A DNA stretch of 64,000 nucleotides from Erysipelothrix aquatica (lineage in GTDB: Bacteria; Bacillota_I; Bacilli_A; Erysipelotrichales; Erysipelotrichaceae), in NCBI RefSeq assembly GCF_009828775.2, contig NZ_WTSY02000004.1:32059-96058 (forward strand). The letters run 5' to 3'. Of the stretch, positions 18,292 to 27,353 are shown in pieces. How positions within the stretch are numbered: the stretch's first letter is position 1; every line of letters begins with the position of its first letter. The translations under genes and the position numbers were made by a program. Below the pieces are notes generated by a model that had not been told where the DNA came from, did not search any database, and was given only the letters and a program-made list of their open reading frames with translations.

Positions 18292-18951
18292 TTAACCATT
18301 GGATGTGCTCGCAATCTTTTCTTTAATTGCTTCAATAATGGTAGGCTGTGCTAAACCCATGTGCCCTGAAACCATTGTGGCAGTCTCAAAAGATGCATAC
18401 TGGTCTAACGTTGCGATATATGTTGAAACATCCAAGTCTAAGTCGGGAACGATGTGTTCCAGGTCATCACCCAGATTATCTCCGACGTTTAGAACTTTCT
18501 CAATACGGTCATAGACACTAATTCCATCAGCGGTATGACCTGGTGTATGAAATAGATAGATACCATCATCTTCGAACTCGTAATCTTGGGTAAATGTATC
18601 CGTTGGTAAACACTTTGGCGGCAGCGCACTTAAATAATTTGAAGCCTCTTTGACACGTGTATCCCACGAGTTACTAAGAATTGTGGCCGTTTGCTGGTGC
18701 GCCATAATGCGATCTGCAGGAATGGCATAATTCCCCAAGACATGATCCCAATGATAATGTGTATTAATGAGAACGAGTGGTTTTGAAAGTGTTGCTAAGA
18801 TGGGCAACAAGGGCTCTAGTGAAATATGGTCAATGCCGCTATCAATTAAATAGTTTCGATGTTCTCCTCGAATGAGATGAAGATATAAAGCCCATTCCGG
18901 GTACTGCCACTTGAATAATTGATGACGTTCACTAATGACAATCTGTTCCAT
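18292..18951 (-). CDS. metallo-beta-lactamase fold hydrolase
   Basis: This 219-residue protein has the MBL signature THYHWDH (HxHxDH), a downstream HTPGHTADGISVYD segment and a final GHMG histidine, all expected zinc ligands. It lacks a signal peptide, so it is cytoplasmic. Its length fits the small glyoxalase II-like or lactonase-like branch. It is 6 bases downstream of the small anchored protein gene. The substrate cannot be assigned from sequence. Confidence 0.85.
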   Translation of the reverse strand: MEQIVISERHQLFKWQYPEWALYLHLIRGEHRNYLIDSGIDHISLEPLLPILATLSKPLVLINTHYHWDHVLGNYAIPADRIMAHQQTATILSNSWDTRVKEASNYLSALPPKCLPTDTFTQDYEFEDDGIYLFHTPGHTADGISVYDRIEKVLNVGDNLGDDLEHIVPDLDLDVSTYIATLDQYASFETATMVSGHMGLAQPTIIEAIKEKIASTSNG

Positions 18952-18957
18952 TTTTCT

Positions 18958-19356
18958 TTATGCTTCTACTTTGTAGTTAAAGGTATACGTTTTGCAGACA
19001 TTTCCTTTAGCTGCATAAACTGTTCCCTCGTAACTTCCAACATCACCAGTATCGACAAAGCGGAACATCATATCTTGTGGTTCGTTCCCACAGGGTACTT
19101 TATTGAAAGATGCTTCATCATAATCAGAGGCTTGTATATCGATGATTGACGCAACCGTAATTGTTGGTAATGCAGGATCAGGGGTTTCACCTTCATCTTC
19201 AAATGATTTTTGACCAACTTTAAACGTTATATTATCTTTAAAGACGAGCTTAGGTTCCGGTTTCAGATTTACACGTTGCCATGTGAACCAGAAGCCTATA
19301 CCGACGAGTGCAACTGCGATAACGATGGCGATGGTCTGTACTTGTTTCTTTTTCAT
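18958..19356 (-). CDS. small membrane-anchored extracellular protein of unknown function
   Basis: The 132-residue protein has a short basic N-terminus, one membrane helix at about residues 7-25 and an extracellular part of about 105 residues. Two Cys residues (in KVPCGNEP and GNVCKTY) could form a disulfide. The C-terminal half looks like a small beta domain. I do not recognise a family. It shares a transcription unit with the metallo-hydrolase. Confidence 0.6.
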   Translation of the reverse strand: MKKKQVQTIAIVIAVALVGIGFWFTWQRVNLKPEPKLVFKDNITFKVGQKSFEDEGETPDPALPTITVASIIDIQASDYDEASFNKVPCGNEPQDMMFRFVDTGDVGSYEGTVYAAKGNVCKTYTFNYKVEA

Positions 19357-19452
19357 GGTAATTCCTCCGTTTTTTATAGTCTAACAAAAAATTACATGCT
19401 GTGCGAATTGCATTTTGAACCACGAATCGAATGTATGATTTTATGTGATATT

Positions 19453-19992
19453 TTACATTTTAGGACCGTGTTTTTGTATGATTGCGTCATATGCTTTGAT
19501 AATCGCACGTCCTTCGTCGGTGATGACATAATTACGAATTGTAAAAGACTGCTCTAATATCTCATCACTGACATTGTCACGAACACGATCCAACACATCT
19601 TGTTTTTTTCCTTTTTTGTCCAATTGGTTTTCCGTTAAGATTCGTTTGAGCACTGGAATACTTAATGTGTCCAAAGACTCTCTCGCACTTGCTTTGTATG
19701 CATACCCTTTACGAACGAGCAATTCTAAACTTTCATCGCTGTCGATACCATACTTATATTCGAAATAGTTAGGAATCATGCTTTGTGAGTTGAATGTGCC
19801 CAAACCTATACGCCACAACATAATCACGTCACCGGGTAAAAGCCCTTCTGGAAGACGCTCCATATTTTTCTTTTCGACTTTGGAGTAGGGAAATTCTTCT
19901 GGATATTGTTCCCATCGCGCAAGATCTCGTTCAGGTGATATATACGGATACTCCGGATAATTATCATAGACTGGATGTTTAATTTTGGTCAT
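19453..19992 (-). CDS. SAP-domain-like protein of unknown function
   Basis: This 179-residue protein contains a SAP-like helix-extended-helix at about residues 110-140 (LSIPVLKRILTENQLDKKGKKQDVLDRV), a motif that often binds DNA or RNA. The N-terminal part is rich in Pro, Tyr and Glu and has no recognisable domain. Such proteins occur in Firmicutes chromosomes and phages, where their role is unclear. It is a single gene on the minus strand. Confidence 0.65.
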   Translation of the reverse strand: MTKIKHPVYDNYPEYPYISPERDLARWEQYPEEFPYSKVEKKNMERLPEGLLPGDVIMLWRIGLGTFNSQSMIPNYFEYKYGIDSDESLELLVRKGYAYKASARESLDTLSIPVLKRILTENQLDKKGKKQDVLDRVRDNVSDEILEQSFTIRNYVITDEGRAIIKAYDAIIQKHGPKM

Positions 19993-20052
19993 TGTGTTTA
20001 CCTCGCTTTATCCCTATTTTATCACATTGCTTCACCACGACATCTTCTGATG

Positions 20053-20080
20053 CATGAAAAAACACACTAACATTGCTATT
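20053..20080 (-). terminator. intrinsic terminator
   Basis: The minus-strand stem AACACACTAA / TTAGTGTGTT followed by TTTTTT lies at the end of the large membrane protein gene. Confidence 0.85.
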
Positions 20081-21269
20081 AGTGTGTTCGAACTGATTTA
20101 ACTTTTAATGATAGACGCTCCAACATTCCCGACTCACGCATATAGGTTATCAAATGAATGCTTACACCAATCAATGCTATTCCCGCAAGAACCATCGTAA
20201 TAACGCCAAATTGGTAGGCAATTCCAAAGAATAATCCTGCGAGCAAGACTGTTTCTATCAAGTATAGAGGTGGCGCAAGCATTTGATTCCGTCGTGAGAC
20301 GAATTCCAATACCGCGACTGAAACAACGATAATTAGTGATACGACAGCATTAAACATTGGAACACTTATAAATTGGGCTACGCCTTTATTAATCGTATCA
20401 TCTGTAAAACCATTGATGATCGCACCGACATCAAGAGACTCGACTCCAAATTGTTTTAAGACTGTATTCTCATCAACATATTCTGGAAGTTTCACACCAA
20501 CATATGTCAACGGATCCTTAATCTTACTTGGAACTTTTAAAAGAATATGGCCATCTTGATTGGGTGTAAAGTCTAAGACATAGGAAACGTGAAAGTTTTG
20601 CTTCATATCATTGACGACAACACGTGTCGTAACCAATCCAACACTCATAACCGCCATAACGGCAAATGTCGCGATAAGACCATTTCGCGTATACTTACGT
20701 GCGCGTTCATGCGTCCACAGTTGGCGCAAGTCAAAACGCCCTTCGCGATGAAGTCCATATAATAATGCAATAAATCCAGCAATCTCCAACGCGATGACCC
20801 AACGCATCACTGTATCCTTTTGCATCACTGTAGGACTGGAAAACATCCGTGTTAAGAACATGCTGTTTGGTGTTGTCATCCACATCGATATTAAGATAAT
20901 GAGTGTGGTAACAGCTGCCAGAAGGGCATGATCATGCTTCACGATGTATCGTTTCATCATCATTACCACAATTTGAAAGATGACAAATGGAACGATAAAA
21001 TACAAGGCATCTACCATGATTAACGGATTAAAAATCGATGTCACAAACCCTCTTAAATCAATGAGTTGTGTTGCTTTCGCATACGAATAAGCTAAGTTAC
21101 CGACATAAGGTATACGATCAAAAACGGCTGTAAGTGCACGATAGAAGAGTGCTGAACTTGAACCTATTAGTGTTACTGCCAATCCAATTCCCGCCACCAT
21201 TGCTAATACCCAAAAACTATTAAATAACACATTTATCCGCTTAAACAGATAATTTTTTGAATCACTCAT
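20079..21269 (-). CDS. polytopic membrane protein of unknown function
   Basis: The 396-residue protein has about eight predicted membrane segments and one loop of roughly 100 residues (about 220-310) between the second and third helix groups. The loop contains DFTPNQDGHILLKVPSKIKDPLTYVGVKL, which looks like an extracellular beta-rich domain. I do not recognise a family. The next upstream gene encodes a small L7/L12-like membrane protein, 39 bases away, and the two may be co-transcribed. Confidence 0.6.
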   Translation of the reverse strand: MSDSKNYLFKRINVLFNSFWVLAMVAGIGLAVTLIGSSSALFYRALTAVFDRIPYVGNLAYSYAKATQLIDLRGFVTSIFNPLIMVDALYFIVPFVIFQIVVMMMKRYIVKHDHALLAAVTTLIILISMWMTTPNSMFLTRMFSSPTVMQKDTVMRWVIALEIAGFIALLYGLHREGRFDLRQLWTHERARKYTRNGLIATFAVMAVMSVGLVTTRVVVNDMKQNFHVSYVLDFTPNQDGHILLKVPSKIKDPLTYVGVKLPEYVDENTVLKQFGVESLDVGAIINGFTDDTINKGVAQFISVPMFNAVVSLIIVVSVAVLEFVSRRNQMLAPPLYLIETVLLAGLFFGIAYQFGVITMVLAGIALIGVSIHLITYMRESGMLERLSLKVKSVRTH

Positions 21270-21308
21270 AACATCCCCCTGTCATGCACGTTCGTGCAAT
21301 TTGAATGA

Positions 21309-21725
21309 TTAAAGCACGTTGCGACTCATTGTATCCACTGTTGCTTTCGCATCGCGTAGACTCACACCATACTTATCAATAATATATTTAATAGCCCGAA
21401 CTTTTTGCATTTCTTTGATGAGCCCTGCGACATATACTTTATCATCAGCATCTAACTCAAATGCACCTGTAAACTGCTGATTCGGACGTTGTTGATTTCG
21501 TTTCATCGCATTGAAATGCGATTGATTAAAATCGGACTTCTTTTCTTCGTGTGAGTGAAGATGACCATCATGAGTCGTTGTAAAACTAGTATGACTTGTG
21601 ATGCCATCCGGTTTTAGATTTCTTGAACGATCGTATTCTACAAAATCATCGTGAGATTCTCGTTTACGTGATAGAACCAATAATACAATAATTACCAGTA
21701 AAATCGCGATTAGTATCCATTCCAT
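21309..21725 (-). CDS. small membrane protein with L7/L12 C-terminal-like domain
   Basis: This 138-residue protein has one N-terminal membrane helix (residues 3-18), a polar His-rich linker, and a C-terminal stretch AGLIKEMQKVRAIKYIIDKYGVSLRDAKATVD. That stretch resembles the ribosomal L7/L12 C-terminal fold used as a protein-binding module (compare the GLGLKEAKDAVE pattern). Proteins of this layout occur in several Firmicutes, with unknown function. Confidence 0.6.
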   Translation of the reverse strand: MEWILIAILLVIIVLLVLSRKRESHDDFVEYDRSRNLKPDGITSHTSFTTTHDGHLHSHEEKKSDFNQSHFNAMKRNQQRPNQQFTGAFELDADDKVYVAGLIKEMQKVRAIKYIIDKYGVSLRDAKATVDTMSRNVL

Positions 21726-21811
21726 ATCTAATCCCCCTTATAACTATAGTTTACATGATTCCTCGACGTAACGCACCTGCTACCTTTTATATTTCTTGAA
21801 AAATAGGGCAG

Positions 21812-22267
21812 TTAAATGGCATTGGTGTTTTCGAGATGTGTCAGAAGCGCATTCACGATTGCTTCCATCGCTTTTTCATCATCCGTGGTAAAACGATCCA
21901 GATCGGGTGAATCGATGTCCAACACGCCAAAAGGTACCCCGTTTAAATACATCGGGACAACAAGTTCACTCATCGATGCTGCATCACAGGCAACATGCCC
22001 TGGAAATGCGTGCACATCCGCAACATTCATTGTTTTATTTGCTTCCAGCGCAGCGGCACAAACCCCTTTTCCTGGATAAAGGTGAACGCAAGCTGGTTTC
22101 CCTTGGAATGGTCCTAAAATTAAATGTTCGTCTTTAAACAGATAAAATCCCACCCAATTAATGCGGTCCATGTTCATATTAATGAGTGCCGAGATATTTG
22201 CAAGATTGGCAATTAAATCTGTCTCATTTTCGAGTAATGCTTCTGCTTGTTTTGTAAGTAATGACAT
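21812..22267 (-). CDS. msrC: free methionine-(R)-sulfoxide reductase (GAF domain)
   Basis: The 151-residue GAF-domain enzyme reduces free methionine-R-sulfoxide. The three family cysteines are present at positions 60, 70 and 94 (GKPACVHL, GKGVC, HVACDAAS), with the same 10 and 24 spacing as characterised fRMsr enzymes. The tail GVPFGVLDIDSPDLDRFTTDDE is also typical. It starts 11 bases after the acetyltransferase gene on the same strand. It fits a cytoplasmic oxidative repair role. Confidence 0.88.
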   Translation of the reverse strand: MSLLTKQAEALLENETDLIANLANISALINMNMDRINWVGFYLFKDEHLILGPFQGKPACVHLYPGKGVCAAALEANKTMNVADVHAFPGHVACDAASMSELVVPMYLNGVPFGVLDIDSPDLDRFTTDDEKAMEAIVNALLTHLENTNAI

Positions 22268-22278
22268 ACTGACTCCTT

Positions 22279-22746
22279 TTAGACCTGTGTCTTTCTCATT
22301 TTATAATTAATCAAGTGGACTGTGCCTCGATTATGCTCTTGTATAGTATAAATTTTATATCCCTTTCTTTCAAAAAAAGATACTGCATTTTTTGATGCAT
22401 CTACTTCTAGATTGGTTTGACTTGGTATTGTGGCTTCAAGTTTGGCGAGTAATTTGCTGGCTATACCCTGTCTTTGATACCTTGATGCTACGAACATCAT
22501 ATCAATATAGTAACCGTCAACAAGATTCGCAAACCCTACCACTTGCCCATCATGATACGCGACTACTGTGCGTGAGTTCTGAAATCGTTGATGCCAGCGG
22601 TCACGGTCAATATCCTCGAATCGTCCAGTCCAAGCATGGCGCTGAGCCGCATCGTACATTTGTTGGGATGATTCGTGGACCGCATCAAAGAAAACACAAA
22701 TCATTGACTCGAGCATATTTCGTTCATATTTTCTTAAATTTATCAT
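22279..22746 (-). CDS. GNAT family N-acetyltransferase
   Basis: This 155-residue protein has the GNAT core: VVAYHDGQVVGFANL, then MMFVASRYQRQGIASKLLAKLEA with the acetyl-CoA-binding QRQGIAS motif, and a final ASKNAVSFFERKGYKIY strand-helix. The acceptor substrate is unknown. It is probably co-transcribed with the methionine sulfoxide reductase. Confidence 0.85.
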   Translation of the reverse strand: MINLRKYERNMLESMICVFFDAVHESSQQMYDAAQRHAWTGRFEDIDRDRWHQRFQNSRTVVAYHDGQVVGFANLVDGYYIDMMFVASRYQRQGIASKLLAKLEATIPSQTNLEVDASKNAVSFFERKGYKIYTIQEHNRGTVHLINYKMRKTQV

Positions 22747-22834
22747 AGTTTATCCTTACCTTACTGAAATATGATTTAAGTGTACCATAATAAAAAAGGT
22801 CCCCGCATTCTTTCATATTTTTTTAAGAAGCGGA

Positions 22835-22843
22835 TGCTATAAT
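22835..22843 (+). promoter_or_regulatory. extended -10 promoter of the TetR gene
   Basis: TGCTATAAT is a full extended -10 element, about 27 bases before the TetR start codon, which has GGAGG at 22857-22861. No good -35 is visible, which is usual for extended -10 promoters. Confidence 0.6.
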
Positions 22844-22869
22844 TTAAGAACAATGGGAGGCGATGCACT

Positions 22870-23427
22870 ATGGCCCAACAATATACCAAATGTCTCATTC
22901 GCGATGCGTTCATCACAATGTTAAATGAGAAACCACTAAAAAAAATCACAGTTAAAGATATTGCTATTGCATGTCAAATAAATCGTAATGCCTTTTATTA
23001 TCATTATAACGACGTCTACCAACTCCTCGAAGAAATTTTTGAGGATGAGCTGAATGCCGTTATCCAAACCTATAATGACACATTATCGTGGGAAGAAAGC
23101 TTTATTCTTGCCGCCACCTTCGCTTTGGAAAACAAAACCGCAATTTACCACGTGTACGATTCAATGCAGCGCGATTTCTTACTCAACTATATTTATCGGG
23201 TTTCTGGTAATGTCATGGAGCAATATGTTCACAATGCAAATGCTCAAATTGGGGCTCATAAACGAGATGTGGACCTTATTGCCTCATTTTATCAATCAGC
23301 CCTTACAACTCTTGTTATTCGTTGGATTGAAACGGGGATGAAAGAAGATCCCCAAGAAGTTGTAGGTCGTATTGGATACTTGTTTGATGGCAACATCCAA
23401 AACTCATTAGAACGAAGTGCAAACTAG
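22870..23427 (+). CDS. TetR family transcriptional regulator
   Basis: The 185-residue protein has an N-terminal TetR helix-turn-helix (KKITVKDIAIACQINRNAFYYHYNDVYQLLEEIF, residues 21-54) and a C-terminal TetR_C-like ligand domain. It is followed by two hairpins and then by oleate hydratase on the same strand. A dyad site upstream of the hydratase makes it a candidate regulator of that gene, which is inference from position. Confidence 0.85.
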   Translation: MAQQYTKCLIRDAFITMLNEKPLKKITVKDIAIACQINRNAFYYHYNDVYQLLEEIFEDELNAVIQTYNDTLSWEESFILAATFALENKTAIYHVYDSMQRDFLLNYIYRVSGNVMEQYVHNANAQIGAHKRDVDLIASFYQSALTTLVIRWIETGMKEDPQEVVGRIGYLFDGNIQNSLERSAN

Positions 23428-23430
23428 ACA

Positions 23431-23500
23431 CACTCGCAAGAGTGCCTAGTTTTTATACAAAAAAGATGGACTGTCCGAAACTTAGACATCCATCTTTTTT
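23431..23500 (+). terminator. tandem terminator hairpins after the TetR gene
   Basis: The first hairpin is CACTCGCAAGAGTG followed by TTTTT. The second has arms AAAAAAGATGGA and TCCATCTTTTTT (about 23458-23500) with a strong T tract. A TATAAT box at 23503-23508 follows immediately and may be the -10 of the oleate hydratase gene. Confidence 0.75.
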
Positions 23501-23554
23501 TGTATAATGCAGCCTCCTTTTCAAGGGCGTAGACTATTTATGTAAGCAAGTTGT

Positions 23555-23576
23555 AACGTCATATGGTCACGACGTT
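23555..23576. promoter_or_regulatory. dyad symmetry upstream of oleate hydratase
   Basis: Inverted arms AACGTC and GACGTT are separated by 10 bases and lie between the presumed -10 at 23503 and the ribosome site at about 23589. It is a possible TetR-family operator; the binder is not shown. Confidence 0.4.
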
Positions 23577-23601
23577 TCTTGCACAGAAAGAAGGAATTAC
23601 A

Positions 23602-25398
23602 ATGGAATTAAAAACACATGACCCTCGATTAACGTTAACCAACGGATCGTATCATTCACTCGTGAATGCACGAAAACCAATCGGCATTGAAGATAAGAGT
23701 GCTTATCTTATCGGTACCGGAATTGGTTCATTAGCAGCAGGATGCTTCCTTATCCGGGATGCACATATGGACGGAAGCAAGATTACTTTCCTCGAACAAC
23801 TGGATTTACCTGGTGGCTCACTGGATGGAATCGTACGTCATAACGCAGGATATGTTTCCCGTGGTGGACGTGAAATGGGACACCATTTCGAAGTCTTGTG
23901 GAGTCTTTTTAGTTCACTCCCTTCAACCGAAGATCCAAGTGTGAGTGTACTCGACCACTTTTTCTATACAAATTATGATGATCCAAACTACAGCAATTGC
24001 CGGGTCACAAAGAACCAAGGAAAACGTTATGATAACGGCAAATTCAACCTTGGTCAAAAACTCGCAAAAGAACTTGCTGAGTTTGTAATGATGAGTGATG
24101 CTTCACTTGAAAATAAAACGATTGATGACGTTTTCTCAAAAGAATTACTTGCGAGTGATTTCTGGGTATACTGGCGTACCATGTTTGCATTTGAGAACTG
24201 GCATAGTGCCCTTGAAATGAAACTCTATATGAATCGTTTCATTCACCATGTTGATGGACTTCCTGATCTTTCAGCATTGCAATTTTCAGAACACGATCAA
24301 TATACGTCATTTGTATTACCAATGGTCAATTACTTGAAAGACCATGGCGCACAGTTTAGATATGGTGTTAATGTTGAGAATGTCGAATTTGATCTTAGTG
24401 ACTCCCGTAAAGTAGCCAAAAAGATTGTTGCTTACGACAAAGCGGGCAATGATATCTCCATCGACTTAACGGAAGATGATTTCTTATTCATTACGAATGG
24501 ATCAATGACTGAAGGATCCGGCTATGGTGACGATGATACCCCCGCACCTTTTGAAACAGAAGCAAAAGGCGTTTGGACATTGTGGAAAAACATTGCTGCA
24601 CAATCTCCTGAATTTGGACGTCCTGAAAAATTCTGCAGTGACCCTGAAAAATCAAATTGGGAATCGTGTACCGTTACATGTCATGATGAACGTGTTCCTA
24701 AATATATAGAAGCAATCACCAAACGTTCCCCTTATGGCGGAAAGGTCGTAACAGGGGGAATTGTATCCGCTGTTGATTCATCATGGCTCATGAGCTGGAC
24801 AATCAACCGCCAAGGTCAATATATTGGCCAACCTGAAAACGATGTTGTAGTTTGGGTCTACGGACTATTCTCCGATGTTCCTGGGGATTTTATTAAGAAA
24901 CCGATGCGTGATTGTACTGGTAAAGAAATTACAAAAGAATGGCTATACCACATTGGAGTTCCAGTTTACGACATTGATGAACTCGCTGAATCGTGTACTG
25001 CCGTTCCTGTCATGATGCCATTTATTACATCACAATTCATGCCACGGGCTACGGGCGATCGTCCTTACGTTGTCCCTAAAAATTCTGTAAACTTTGCGTT
25101 CCTTGGTCAATTCGCCGAAACGTTAGACGATCCAGGACGTGACACTGTCTTTACCATTGAGTATTCGGGACGTACCGCTATGGAAGCCGTCTATGTACTC
25201 GCAGGGGTTGAAAAAGGTGTTCCAGAAGTTTACAATTCTCGTTATGATTTGCGTTATCTCATGTATGGTGCCGTAAGTTTACTTGATGGTGAACAACCTG
25301 AACTTCCATTACCAAAACTTGTAAAACACCAGGCCTTAAAGAAAATTAAAGACACAGATATTGAACTTATGCTTAAAGAGTATGGAATCATTGACTAG
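23602..25398 (+). CDS. ohyA: oleate hydratase (FAD-dependent fatty acid double-bond hydratase)
   Basis: The 598-residue protein belongs to the MCRA/oleate hydratase family, which adds water to cis-9 double bonds of unsaturated fatty acids to make 10-hydroxy acids. The FAD-binding motif GTGIGSLAAGCFLIRDA is at about residues 36-52, and GGSLDGIVRHNAGYVSRGGREM follows as in the family. The frame opens earlier, but AAGGA is spaced for the ATG at 23602, and the protein start MELKTHDPRLTLTN agrees. Such enzymes are linked to detoxification of host fatty acids and virulence in Gram-positives. It ends in a strong bidirectional hairpin. Confidence 0.95.
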   Translation: MELKTHDPRLTLTNGSYHSLVNARKPIGIEDKSAYLIGTGIGSLAAGCFLIRDAHMDGSKITFLEQLDLPGGSLDGIVRHNAGYVSRGGREMGHHFEVLWSLFSSLPSTEDPSVSVLDHFFYTNYDDPNYSNCRVTKNQGKRYDNGKFNLGQKLAKELAEFVMMSDASLENKTIDDVFSKELLASDFWVYWRTMFAFENWHSALEMKLYMNRFIHHVDGLPDLSALQFSEHDQYTSFVLPMVNYLKDHGAQFRYGVNVENVEFDLSDSRKVAKKIVAYDKAGNDISIDLTEDDFLFITNGSMTEGSGYGDDDTPAPFETEAKGVWTLWKNIAAQSPEFGRPEKFCSDPEKSNWESCTVTCHDERVPKYIEAITKRSPYGGKVVTGGIVSAVDSSWLMSWTINRQGQYIGQPENDVVVWVYGLFSDVPGDFIKKPMRDCTGKEITKEWLYHIGVPVYDIDELAESCTAVPVMMPFITSQFMPRATGDRPYVVPKNSVNFAFLGQFAETLDDPGRDTVFTIEYSGRTAMEAVYVLAGVEKGVPEVYNSRYDLRYLMYGAVSLLDGEQPELPLPKLVKHQALKKIKDTDIELMLKEYGIID

Positions 25399-25406
25399 TC
25401 TTTATC

Positions 25407-25443
25407 TAAAAAAATCTCGAATCCAAAGTTCGAGATTTTTTTG
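25407..25443. terminator. bidirectional intrinsic terminator
   Basis: AAAAAAATCTCGA and TCGAGATTTTTTT flank a nine-base loop between the convergent oleate hydratase and antiporter genes. Confidence 0.9.
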
Positions 25444-25458
25444 TTTAATAGTGCATGG

Positions 25459-26682
25459 TTATGCCTGAATTTCACCAGACATTTCAAAAGCTTTCTTCGC
25501 AACAATAACAGCGATGACTTCATTGATGACTGCAGCTGCAGCAATGGTTCCTTGAATAATCATGGCAGAATTTGGATCAAATGGCATAATTGTTGTTACA
25601 GCTATACCTGTAAATACTAAAGATACGCCCGAGTGCGGCAACAAGGTAAACCCAAGGTACTTCTGAACCGTTTTCGGCATCTGCATTAATTTTGCACCGG
25701 CAGTTGCTCCAAAATACTTTCCAATCGCACGAGATACGATATAAACAACCGTAAAGAGTCCAGCACTAAAGATTAAATGGTAATCTAGCGGCATTCCCAA
25801 GTCCAAAATCACAATAATTAAAGCTGCACCAATGACTGGTGATAAGGACTTAAAGAGTGCTTCTTGTTTTGTTGTTTCGAGCATATTTGCAAATCCTGCT
25901 GCGAATGCCATCCCCAGCAACATAAAATTGACCAACGAATCTTTAAACACTACAATGTTCATGAACAATCCAACTGCTGTCACAAATGCAACTGCGACCA
26001 TAACTGTATAGAATGAATGTTGGTTATCTTTGATTTTTCGAAGAATAAACCCTGTTCCAATACCTAAAACTAATCCAATAGCAATTGGAACAACAATCAT
26101 GATAAACAATGTTGTACCTAAAGACATTGAACTCGCACCACTTGAGGCACCTATTAAGGACACTGTCGTAAAGAAAATGATAATTCCAATAATATCATCA
26201 ATTGCAGCGAGCGGTAACAGTGTATCCGTAATTGGACCTTTGGTATTGAACTCTTTCACAATAGATAACGCAGGTGCTGGTGCAGTCGCTAAAGCAATAG
26301 AACCCATGACAATCGCGACATACAATGGAATCCCCATCATTTTAAAGACAAGTGCAAATGCAGCCGATACTACTACAAATGTAACCAGTGACTGAATAAT
26401 TGTCGTTACAATAACTGCTTTCCCAGATTCCTTTAATTTACTTATGATTAGTTCACTACCAATCATGACACCTACAAATGCTTCCAAGAAAGAAATCATG
26501 ACATGGTAGCTATTCACATCCATGACAGCTTCATTTACAATACCTAACGCATGCGGTCCGACGGCCATACCCGCAATTAACCACCCAAGGATTTCAGGCA
26601 AGCCCAGTTTCGCAACAAGTTTCCCGGTCACAACCGCTAAAGCAATCGCAACCACAAGTCTCAATATTTCAATAATTCCCAT
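25459..26682 (-). CDS. cation:proton antiporter (CPA2, Na+/H+ exchanger type)
   Basis: This 407-residue protein has about twelve membrane helices of the Na_H_Exchanger family. Family features include LGLPEILGWLIAGMAVGPHALG near the N-terminus and the paired acidic residues in LPLAAIDDIIGIIIFF. There is no C-terminal RCK/TrkA-N domain. It would exchange Na+ or K+ for H+. It starts 2 bases after the TetR stop codon, so it is controlled by the operator upstream of that gene. Confidence 0.88.
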   Translation of the reverse strand: MGIIEILRLVVAIALAVVTGKLVAKLGLPEILGWLIAGMAVGPHALGIVNEAVMDVNSYHVMISFLEAFVGVMIGSELIISKLKESGKAVIVTTIIQSLVTFVVVSAAFALVFKMMGIPLYVAIVMGSIALATAPAPALSIVKEFNTKGPITDTLLPLAAIDDIIGIIIFFTTVSLIGASSGASSMSLGTTLFIMIVVPIAIGLVLGIGTGFILRKIKDNQHSFYTVMVAVAFVTAVGLFMNIVVFKDSLVNFMLLGMAFAAGFANMLETTKQEALFKSLSPVIGAALIIVILDLGMPLDYHLIFSAGLFTVVYIVSRAIGKYFGATAGAKLMQMPKTVQKYLGFTLLPHSGVSLVFTGIAVTTIMPFDPNSAMIIQGTIAAAAVINEVIAVIVAKKAFEMSGEIQA

Positions 26683-26684
26683 CT

Positions 26685-27290
26685 CTATTGCCCTCTCTTA
26701 ATCGTTCCAAACATCATCATGTTAATCACCAATTCAATATCTTTGAAGTGTTGATCTATATCGACTGAATCAATTTCATGAAATCTTGCATCAAATGCAT
26801 CATTCACTACCAGATAGTATTCAAGTACATCTTCAATAGATAAACCTTTTTCCAATGTTGCATGTTCCAATACCGTTCGAAAATAGTTTAAGTTAAAATC
26901 TAGAAGTTGTTGCTTAATACTTCGGATTGGTTCACGCAATTGTTCTGGAACGTTGTAGCGCGTGTGAATAAACAACCGCGAATGATCTGGATACTCTTTT
27001 CCAAATGCATAACGTGCATCCAGATATTGGCTTAAACCCTGTTCATAGTTTGAAATTTTTTCAGTATGATCCACAATATAGTGCATCATTAATTGATATG
27101 TTTCGTGGACACTTTCGAGATACAAAGCTTCTTTACCCTCAAAGTAGTGATAAAGATGCCCTTTACTAATGCCATTATTCTTACAGAATTGGTTCAGTGA
27201 AATTTCAGTATAGCTTCCCTGTGAAAACTCAAGGATTGCTGCATCAATAATTTCCTTTTTACTAATCTTCCCTTTTGGTGTTAGTGACAT
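26685..27290 (-). CDS. TetR family regulator of the antiporter operon
   Basis: The 201-residue protein has a TetR helix-turn-helix (SKKEIIDAAILEFSQGSYTEISLNQFCKNNGISKGHLYHYF). A longer frame is open upstream, but GGAGG spaced 4 bases from the ATG at 27290 and the family pattern MSLTPKGKISKKEI favour this start. It is the first gene of the antiporter operon. A 24-bp perfect palindrome over the start point strongly suggests autorepression. Confidence 0.88.
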   Translation of the reverse strand: MSLTPKGKISKKEIIDAAILEFSQGSYTEISLNQFCKNNGISKGHLYHYFEGKEALYLESVHETYQLMMHYIVDHTEKISNYEQGLSQYLDARYAFGKEYPDHSRLFIHTRYNVPEQLREPIRSIKQQLLDFNLNYFRTVLEHATLEKGLSIEDVLEYYLVVNDAFDARFHEIDSVDIDQHFKDIELVINMMMFGTIKRGQ

Positions 27291-27299
27291 GTGACCTCC

Positions 27300-27353
27300 A
27301 TAACAGACCAATTGGTCTGTTATTACTTTAACACGATGAATTGGTCTTTGCAA
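27300..27353 (-). promoter_or_regulatory. TetR/antiporter promoter with 24-bp palindromic operator
   Basis: On the minus strand -35 TTGCAA (27348-27353) and -10 TAAAGT (27325-27330) are 17 bases apart. The perfect 24-bp palindrome at 27300-27323 has core AACAGACCAATTGGTCTGTT and abuts the -10, so a bound TetR would block initiation. A half-site ATTGGTCT is repeated in the spacer at 27340-27347. Confidence 0.8.

Noticed and set aside
23460..23500. Possible insertion sequence end (CTGTCC...GACAT) similar to 61042-61059
   Set aside because: The two places share only short motifs, no transposase frame is nearby, and both fit hairpins or operators.
23563..23601. Longer start for oleate hydratase
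   Set aside because: The earlier codon lacks a ribosome site and lies in the dyad region; family members begin at the later Met.
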